Shown in pieces: positions 57,959 through 64,000 of a stretch of 64,000 nt of DNA. The stretch spans positions 17,358 to 81,357 of the forward strand of contig JAHDCD010000005.1 of assembly GCA_020630095.1 (NCBI GenBank), written 5' to 3'. Within the stretch, counting starts at the first letter, position 1; each line of letters begins with the position of its first letter. Position numbers and translations under genes: made by a program. The notes below the pieces were generated by a model, which was not told where the DNA came from, made no database searches, and saw nothing but the letters and a program-made list of their open reading frames with translations. The DNA is from Rickettsiales bacterium. Its GTDB lineage: Bacteria; Pseudomonadota; Alphaproteobacteria; Rickettsiales; UBA8987.

Positions 57959-60561
57959 ACTATCTCTCGAGCTTTATCTTTAACTCTCTCACCAACATTT
58001 GGTGGAGAGAATGAACCGATATCTTTTTCATCAATTTTGCCAGTAGCTTCTTTAAACCTTTGATAAGCATCACTGCCTTCTTTAAGTAGGCCGGCTGCTA
58101 TCATTGCATTGGCTGTATGATGAGCTACACGTTTGCCAGTAGCTTCTTGAACTCCGTAACCTACATAGCCTCTTGAGATGCCTTCAGAAAGTAGGGCGCC
58201 TAATATCAGGTATGTTGAAGGCTCTTGTAAGCCACCTTTAAGTACGGCGTTCCATAGTTCGTTATTTTCTCGGTAATGAGACCATATATCATTAGCAGAT
58301 AAGCCTACTGCGGCTACTATTCCAACTATTTGACCAATTACAGGAACGGCTTGAGCTATACCGAATACGGCCATTCTTGTGCCTACTTTTGCAGCAAGTT
58401 TGGTTGCAGCTTTTTTACCGAATCTTTCAGCGAAGTCGCCGGTTTTCTTTGCGATAGCAAATTTAACATCTTTGGCTACGGCTTCAGCTAATGTGAATCG
58501 TCCTGCGTCATCTAAATCTACGCCATGCTTTTTAAGTTCGCCGGCTAATTTAGCTTTAAGCTCGTCTTCAGATATTTTACCATCAACATATTGTTTGGTA
58601 AGTTTTTCACGCTGATCTTGGAAGTCTTTTAATTTATCTTTATTTAAGTTACCTTCTTCATCTTTGAAAGCATCTTCAATTTCTTGTTCTAACTTTTCAT
58701 TCTTACCAACTCCAGTTGAAATGAATGGGTAGTAACTTTTTGAATTGTGGATTGCATTTGCAACTGCGTTACGCGCTACGCGTTTAGCCTTTTTCTTTTG
58801 TGCCTCAGAGAGGCTTTCATCAAGATCAATTGATTGTAAATGCCTGTCGAATGGTGTGTTGCCATAACCATCATCTTCTAGCATTTTAGCGCCAAATTCA
58901 GCTGTAACGGCATGGAATTCTTTTGAGCCATCAGGGTTATACAATTCTAAGAATGCCGGTGAATGGCCATTAGAATCGTATGAAATCTTATCTAGATTTT
59001 TACCTTTGCTAAATTCCTTATAAAGGTCTTTGATATTCTTAATATCACCTTTCTTAAGTTCTATTTCTTTATTTCCATACTTAACTGAGGTTTGCTTGCC
59101 AGAAGCTATTAACTCAATTTGTTGGTAGGATAAATTTACATCGGTCTTTTTACTGCCGACACCCATTCTACGTGGGATTTTTAATTCAACTGCGGCATAT
59201 AATTTGTCGCCATCTTTCTTGCCTAAGTTTTTCAAATATCTTGAATTGATATCATTCGTATCAACATTGATGCCGTTGGATATAAATGAGATTAAAGTAG
59301 AGCTTAACTTGCCCTTGTCTTCGGCTAGATTGTCTAATGATTTAGCTATTTCTTTACGGGTTTCATCTGTGGCAGATTGTAGGCTATCTTTTGCGGCCTT
59401 GGTCATTTTATCAAATAAATTATCTTTTGATAAGTGGTCGCTTAAGTCATCTGGGATATAAATATTGGTATCGTATTTTTTGCCGCCTTTTAATATTGAG
59501 CGGCCTGTTTTTCCTTCAACTAAGTCTACAACTTCGCCTTCAGTTCGTTCATCTAATTTAGTACCGCGCGTTAATGCTTCAGCAACTTCGAATACGTAGT
59601 TTACTTTTTCGGCATCTTTTTCGCTGGCAAATTTTGTAAATAGTTCAGATGTGAATGCTTGAGCGGCTTCTCTGTCCTCAAGGCTAAGGTTTGAAAGGTT
59701 CTGAAGAAGAATCTCGATATCGAATGGATCTTTACCTTCATCATCGATTATATTAATTCCTGCGGCGTTACTTACAGCAAGAACGCTTGCGGTAAATTGC
59801 TCTAATTCTTCATCGCTAGATTTCTTATCAGACTTACTTTGAAGTTCTTTAAGAGCGCCTTTAGTGACCTCAAATTTCTCTTTAACTTTTGCGTGCCTAT
59901 CCGCATGAAATTCGCCAGTTTCATTATTATATATTTCTAGCTGAGTTAGAATTGATAGACCTTCGGTTTCTTCATTAATTAATCTTTCATGTTCATCTAG
60001 AACTGCATTTGCATCTTCAGCTTTGTACAAAAATAAAATCTGCTCGGCAGACTCGTTATAAGCTTCATGATACTTTTCAATTATTTCTTGATGTTTTGCA
60101 TCGGCTTTAATTTGTTCAGTATTTTCGGCGCTATAATTATCCGTAGATACGCCAGTTGCCCATTGTGCTGTTTCAGGATCTTCTTCAAAGCTTGTGCTAA
60201 TATCTTCACCGGCAATGCCAGTTTCTTCAGCTAATATTTCAAGAGGTTTTATAATGAAATTAAAGAAGCTCTCATATTGTTTTTCTAGGTCAAAGCTTTC
60301 TGAATATTCTATTGCCGCGCTATCAATTTTTTGTTTGATTTCGCCAAGTACAGCATCGTTACTTTTACCTTCAACCTCGAATACGTATCTGAATCTGTTT
60401 AATACAGTGGCATATGCGGCATCTTTTTGTTTCTGAGTTACTGTTGGTTTGATAGCTTGATCGGCATCGTAGAAGTCATATTCTGAACCAATTTCTTCAG
60501 CTTTATTTTTTGTATCGGTTGAAAGGATATCGCTGGTATCTATTTTTGTGGATTTTACCAT
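57955..60561 (-). CDS. Unknown 868-residue protein, second gene of a large two-gene operon
   Basis: A large, acidic, largely helical protein that I do not recognise. It has no signal peptide. The first ~700 residues are charged; residues about 620-700 are Lys/Glu-rich (GNLNKDKLKDFQDQREKLTK). A hydrophobic segment at about 730-755 (MAVFGIAQAVPVIGQIVGIV) is followed by weaker ones near 784-803 and 820, so the C-terminus could enter a membrane, a pattern seen in pore-forming toxins and in some effectors. It starts six bases after its partner's stop, with a weak GAGGTGG site. Function unknown. Confidence 0.75.
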   Translation of the reverse strand: MVKSTKIDTSDILSTDTKNKAEEIGSEYDFYDADQAIKPTVTQKQKDAAYATVLNRFRYVFEVEGKSNDAVLGEIKQKIDSAAIEYSESFDLEKQYESFFNFIIKPLEILAEETGIAGEDISTSFEEDPETAQWATGVSTDNYSAENTEQIKADAKHQEIIEKYHEAYNESAEQILFLYKAEDANAVLDEHERLINEETEGLSILTQLEIYNNETGEFHADRHAKVKEKFEVTKGALKELQSKSDKKSSDEELEQFTASVLAVSNAAGINIIDDEGKDPFDIEILLQNLSNLSLEDREAAQAFTSELFTKFASEKDAEKVNYVFEVAEALTRGTKLDERTEGEVVDLVEGKTGRSILKGGKKYDTNIYIPDDLSDHLSKDNLFDKMTKAAKDSLQSATDETRKEIAKSLDNLAEDKGKLSSTLISFISNGINVDTNDINSRYLKNLGKKDGDKLYAAVELKIPRRMGVGSKKTDVNLSYQQIELIASGKQTSVKYGNKEIELKKGDIKNIKDLYKEFSKGKNLDKISYDSNGHSPAFLELYNPDGSKEFHAVTAEFGAKMLEDDGYGNTPFDRHLQSIDLDESLSEAQKKKAKRVARNAVANAIHNSKSYYPFISTGVGKNEKLEQEIEDAFKDEEGNLNKDKLKDFQDQREKLTKQYVDGKISEDELKAKLAGELKKHGVDLDDAGRFTLAEAVAKDVKFAIAKKTGDFAERFGKKAATKLAAKVGTRMAVFGIAQAVPVIGQIVGIVAAVGLSANDIWSHYRENNELWNAVLKGGLQEPSTYLILGALLSEGISRGYVGYGVQEATGKRVAHHTANAMIAAGLLKEGSDAYQRFKEATGKIDEKDIGSFSPPNVGERVKDKAREIV

Positions 60562-60567
60562 ATATTT

Positions 60568-62811
60568 TTATTTGCCACCTCTACCTGTGCCTTTTGAAGG
60601 CTCTGAAGGAGTTGCTGTAGGCGAGCCATTATCGTTGCTAGGTGAACCACTGCTTACGAATGCATTTGCATCTACCACTGCTGCGGCTGCTTTCTTAGCT
60701 TCTTTTGCAGGAGCATTAAGTCCACTGATTGAAGTTAGGGCTTCTAAAATTTCAACAATTATTTCATTGATATCTTTACCACCAGTTTGCTCTTTAACGT
60801 GAGCAGTAAGGGTGGCATTTAGTATGCCAAATATTTTATCGTGTTTTGCTTGGCCATTAGGTTGTCCTTTTAAGGCTTCAATAGAGTCTTTTAAGATGTT
60901 TGCACCAGAAGGGTCTAATATATCAATGCCTTCTGCTTTTGCGGTAGCTAGTATTGATGCTACTGCTATTGCTCTATTTTCTGCATTAAGACCACTCAGT
61001 TGAGCTTGGAAAGCACTTTGTACGGCTGATTTTTCTTGATTAGCTTGTTTATTAGCAAGTAGGTCTGGCCTAGCTTTAATGTATCCTAAAATAGAAGTTA
61101 TAGATTCATCATCAGCTAATTCACGTATCGTGTAGTTTCTAGCGCCAAAAGTTGGTGTATCGCCACCACTTAGCGCTCTAGTACCATATTCTTGACCAGT
61201 TTTAATTGATCCTAGGAAAGTTGGATCTCTTAGTGCCTCATCTAGTTTTTCAATTTGTTGAGCCGTTAAATTGTAGTCTTTGGCAATTTTTTTGGCTTCA
61301 AATACATCTAGCACTTCTAGCTCTCTACCTACGCCATCTGCACCTTTTATCCATTTACTTGAGCCATACCAGTTATATTGAGATATGTTATCCCCTGTTC
61401 CAGATGGGTTATTATGAGATACTAATTCTGATAATTTATTCCAAGAAGATGGGATAGTGTTTGGCTTATTAGCAAAATGCATATCGTAGATAATTCTAGA
61501 AGGATTATTTTTGTATTCTTCTACGGATGGGTCGTTATTAGCTAGTAATTTATCTAATTCACCAATAGCTTCAGCTGGTATACCCGCTTGAATGAAGTAT
61601 AGTGAATCTTGATGAGTTATTACTCTAGTTTTATATTGGTTACCATTGGTGTAAGAAATGGTATTAAACCTATTGAATCTGTGGTCTTTTATAGTTCCTG
61701 CACCATGCGTGATTGAAAGTTGTTGGATTACATTTAGTGCATTATTTTCTGATGTTTGTGATAAGCTGATAGGTAATGCTCTGTGGGTTATGTCGCTACC
61801 TAAGCCTGGTGTGCCAACATTTGGGCCACTTATGTTTTGTCCAGCAGGGCGAGTTGCTACTATTGAGTCAATGTAGTCAGTTATACCTTTTGTGCCGGCA
61901 ATTTTACTTTCACCTTCGCCTGTGGCAGATGTTCCATACATGTGTTTAACGGCTTCAAATGATTGGTCTGCCATTAGTACATAAGTTCTTACATCAGAGT
62001 CTGAATATCTTGTGCCATCTGGGTGGGTAAGGTTTTTAGCATATGCTATTAGTCGTTTACCATCTTTTTCACCGATGTTTCTAAGATTAACACTAGTTAA
62101 ATTATTAGCGTTAGTGAAGTAAGGCATATCAAGCTGTTCTTTGGTAATGCCTTCAGCGCCATTTTTAAATTTTTCAAAAATGTTATTTCCACTGTCAGCA
62201 AAAACAATTTCAACATTAACTGCACCTATTGGATTGCTTAAATTTTCTGTACGTAATAAGCCTACAGATGTTACAATTTCGTTATTAGCCATTTGTGCAA
62301 TTAAAGCTTTATCAGAAGCTATAGTGCTTAATGTTTCACCAATTGTAGTTTGCGTTTCGCTGGCTGTGCCTCTTAAATTCCTATCCCTTTGTAATCTAAG
62401 TGCGCCTAGTTTGGCCACAATGTTTTCGGCTTGTTCTTCAGATGGGTTTTTGCCTATTTCTAGGCCTGTGATACCCATGTCTGCGTATTTTTTTAATGTT
62501 CTTTCGTTAATTCTAGTTTGTTGAAGTGTAGTAACTTGAGTATTATCTTGAGATTCATGCCTACGACTAAGGTGATCTTGTTTTGCATCTTCTCGGCCAA
62601 AGGCATCTACTCCACGTAATGTGCGCGCTAAATCTTCTTGTCCAAAGAAATCAGCTACATGTGCAGTAATGTTTCTGGCAAACTTAACTAATGAACTGAA
62701 TATACCTACGCCTACATCTTCAAGATCGTATACTGTATCTTGGAATTCTTTATTTTTAGCAAATAGTACGCCTAAAATACCACCTACTGTAATGTTTTTT
62801 AATGCAGCCAT
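60568..62811 (-). CDS. Unknown 747-residue protein, first gene of a large two-gene operon
   Basis: A large protein that I do not recognise, without signal peptide. It begins MAALKNITVGGILGVLFAKN; the first 60 residues are mildly hydrophobic. The middle shows several mixed alpha/beta stretches (for example YGTSATGEGESKIAGTKGIT). The C-terminus ends in a low-complexity Ser/Pro/Gly tail with PSKGTGRGGK. The ATG follows a good AGAGGTAAATTAT. A perfect CtrA-like box lies about 115 bases upstream. Paired with the next gene it forms 4.9 kb of unknown coding sequence next to core genes. Confidence 0.75.
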   Translation of the reverse strand: MAALKNITVGGILGVLFAKNKEFQDTVYDLEDVGVGIFSSLVKFARNITAHVADFFGQEDLARTLRGVDAFGREDAKQDHLSRRHESQDNTQVTTLQQTRINERTLKKYADMGITGLEIGKNPSEEQAENIVAKLGALRLQRDRNLRGTASETQTTIGETLSTIASDKALIAQMANNEIVTSVGLLRTENLSNPIGAVNVEIVFADSGNNIFEKFKNGAEGITKEQLDMPYFTNANNLTSVNLRNIGEKDGKRLIAYAKNLTHPDGTRYSDSDVRTYVLMADQSFEAVKHMYGTSATGEGESKIAGTKGITDYIDSIVATRPAGQNISGPNVGTPGLGSDITHRALPISLSQTSENNALNVIQQLSITHGAGTIKDHRFNRFNTISYTNGNQYKTRVITHQDSLYFIQAGIPAEAIGELDKLLANNDPSVEEYKNNPSRIIYDMHFANKPNTIPSSWNKLSELVSHNNPSGTGDNISQYNWYGSSKWIKGADGVGRELEVLDVFEAKKIAKDYNLTAQQIEKLDEALRDPTFLGSIKTGQEYGTRALSGGDTPTFGARNYTIRELADDESITSILGYIKARPDLLANKQANQEKSAVQSAFQAQLSGLNAENRAIAVASILATAKAEGIDILDPSGANILKDSIEALKGQPNGQAKHDKIFGILNATLTAHVKEQTGGKDINEIIVEILEALTSISGLNAPAKEAKKAAAAVVDANAFVSSGSPSNDNGSPTATPSEPSKGTGRGGK

Positions 62812-62925
62812 ATAATTTACCTCTAAATGTTTTACCTGTGTTTAGAGAAGTTGTTTTGTTTTTGTTTAAGTGAATAAAATATAAAGATAATTTACTCACC
62901 TTTACTTAATCTTAAGCCTAAAAGG

Positions 62926-62940
62926 TTAACAAATGGTTAA
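62926..62940. promoter_or_regulatory. CtrA-like box between the large unknown operon and efp
   Basis: TTAACAAATGGTTAA fits TTAA-N7-TTAA exactly. It lies about 115 bases upstream of the unknown operon's first ATG and about 95 bases upstream of efp, so either could be the target. Several more TTAA sites crowd the region. Confidence 0.45.
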
Positions 62941-63035
62941 TAATTGGTGAAAGTGTTAGTAAAATCTACATTTAAGTCCTTAAAAATCATGGCTTTTTGC
63001 CTTGAAGCTTGTGGCTTCTGGCTTATACCTAGCGT

Positions 63036-63599
63036 ATGTCGACTAATGCGAATTCAATAAAGGTTGGGAATATTTTGGACTATAAGAATGGTCTATTCAA
63101 AGTGCTTAAGGCGGAGCATACGCAACCAGGGAAAGGTGGCGCTTATGTGCAAATGGAGCTGAAGGAGATTATTACAGGGCAGAAATTGAATGAACGCTTC
63201 CGCTCAAGTGAGAATTTAGACGTAGCGAGGGTTGAAGATAAGGAGTATCAATTTTTATTTGATGCTGGTGATATGGTTACCTTAATGGATTTGAGCAATT
63301 ATGAGCAGATTGAGGTGCCTCGTGAGTTATTTGGTGAGCAAGCGGTTTATTTAACTGAAGGGCTGGAGGTTACAGTTGAAGATTATGATGATAAGCTAGT
63401 TGGTGCGCGTGTGCCAGAGCGTGTTGAGCTTACTGTAGAAGAAACTGAGCCGGTGGTTAAAGGGCAAACGGCGGCATCGTCTAATAAGCCGGCGATACTT
63501 AATAATGGATTACGTGTTATGGTTCCGCCTTTTATTAGTGAAGGTGATGTGGTAATAGTATATACTCCGGAAAATTCGTACTTAGAGCGTAAAAAATAA
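63036..63599 (+). CDS. efp: Translation elongation factor P
   Basis: Rescues ribosomes stalled on proline runs. The 187 residues have the three-domain layout; domain I carries the modifiable Lys in HTQPGKGGAYVQME near residue 34, and the C-terminal domain ends GDVVIVYTPENSYLERKK. The lysine is the site modified by EpmA in other bacteria; epmA/epmB are not in the window. Its TAA overlaps the ATG of the following gene by one base. Confidence 0.96.
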   Translation: MSTNANSIKVGNILDYKNGLFKVLKAEHTQPGKGGAYVQMELKEIITGQKLNERFRSSENLDVARVEDKEYQFLFDAGDMVTLMDLSNYEQIEVPRELFGEQAVYLTEGLEVTVEDYDDKLVGARVPERVELTVEETEPVVKGQTAASSNKPAILNNGLRVMVPPFISEGDVVIVYTPENSYLERKK

Positions 63600-64000
63600 T
63601 GGTATTAAAAAGTAAAATAATTGAAGAAATGCAACATGCGGCAATAGCTGCAGGACGTAGCTTATTGCGCGATTTTGGTGAAATTGAGCAGTTACAAGTT
63701 TCACGTAAAGGTGCGGGTGATTTTGTTTCAGCGGCAGATAAAAAGGCTGAAGAAATTATTATTAAAAACCTTAAGTCGTTTAAGCCTAAATATTCTTTTC
63801 TTTGTGAAGAAACTGGTGAGCATAAGGGTATTGATCATAACCATGTTTGGGTGATTGACCCGTTAGATGGCACGTTTAATTTCTTGCATGGGATTCCTCA
63901 TTTTGCGGTATCTATTGGTTTACAGGAAATTGTTAAAGGTGGTGTTTATAAGAATATTGCAGGTGTGGTTTATGCGCCTGTTTTAAATGAAATGTATTGG
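63599..64000 (+). CDS. suhB: Inositol-1-monophosphatase-like (SuhB) phosphatase, 3' end missing
   Basis: The first 134 codons of a gene that runs off the right edge. It starts MVLKSKIIEEMQHAAIAAGR, with the family motifs GDFVSAADKKAEEIIIKNL, the metal-binding FLCEETGEH and VWVIDPLDGTFNFLHGIPHF, all matching SuhB-type phosphatases. efp and a suhB-like gene next to each other is a known alphaproteobacterial pairing. The ATG overlaps the efp stop (TAATG). Confidence 0.9.
   Translation, partial: MVLKSKIIEEMQHAAIAAGRSLLRDFGEIEQLQVSRKGAGDFVSAADKKAEEIIIKNLKSFKPKYSFLCEETGEHKGIDHNHVWVIDPLDGTFNFLHGIPHFAVSIGLQEIVKGGVYKNIAGVVYAPVLNEMYW

Noticed and set aside
60548..62815. Several plus-strand frames opposite the two large unknown genes
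   Set aside because: The minus-strand frames are far longer, have ribosome binding sites and normal protein composition; the opposite frames are rich in Ser/Leu as expected for antisense shadows.

Overview
The window is an AT-rich, gene-dense stretch of an alphaproteobacterial chromosome, probably from the Rickettsiales or a close relative. Support comes from a CckA-DivK phosphorelay pair, a PleC/DivJ-like kinase, a NrsF-type anti-sigma factor, the rpsU-COQ9 and rnd-lptC neighbourhoods, a Rickettsia-type DUF2706 lipoprotein beside thrB, two ankyrin proteins, and many short palindromic repeats with GTCAT...ATGAC ends. Leucine (leuA, leuC, leuD), threonine/methionine (asd, thrB, metC) and pyridoxine (pdxJ) genes remain, so it is less reduced than typical intracellular Rickettsia. 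I see no tRNA, rRNA, CRISPR array, intact transposase or prophage.

Layout. 1-6 kb: pnp, then an ECF sigma factor/NrsF pair, dodecin, a SOUL haem protein and a GltS-like FMN/Fe-S oxidoreductase. 6-16 kb: metC-divK-cckA, sdhE, an XRE regulator, nfeD-qmcA-lnt, gmk and an L,D-transpeptidase. 15.5-21 kb: DUF2706-thrB, a methyltransferase-like gene, a DUF1460 amidase-like gene, waaA, a histidine kinase and tmk. 21-25 kb: a three-gene module (TelA-like, DUF6384, glycine-tailed coiled coil). 25-31 kb: a four-gene operon with leuC and doxX, then lon. 31-36 kb: tolQ, asd, fabH, plsX, rpmF, with dense repeats. 36-46 kb: bamE, a Xer recombinase, tag, an M23 peptidase, pdxJ, rsh, a DsbA-like gene, leuD and lolC/E. 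46-54 kb: a cytosolic ankyrin protein, ybaB, rpmG, rnd, lptC, rpsU, coq9 and an exported ankyrin/coiled-coil/SPOR-like protein. 54-64 kb: rpsF-rpsR-rplI, ctpA, leuA, two very large unknown proteins on the minus strand, efp and the start of a suhB-like gene.

Much of the content concerns the envelope and its timing: CckA/DivK and a third kinase, lipoprotein maturation and export (lnt, lolC/E, bamE), LPS (waaA, lptC), peptidoglycan remodelling (L,D-transpeptidase, DUF1460, M23, ctpA) and phospholipid/fatty acid start-up (plsX, fabH). CtrA-like boxes (TTAA-N7-TTAA) lie upstream of lon, of an unknown 142-residue protein, of the ankyrin protein and of the large unknown operon. Some of these could be chance in AT-rich DNA.

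Best candidates for something undescribed: the ankyrin/coiled-coil/SPOR-like protein (51121-53601), the 4.9 kb two-gene operon at 57955-62811, the TelA-like/DUF6384 module at 21256-24684, a repeated ~154-bp intergenic element (30875-31028 and 46223-46376), and repeat ends that supply the start codons of two genes. All functional calls are from reading the sequence; no database search was run.
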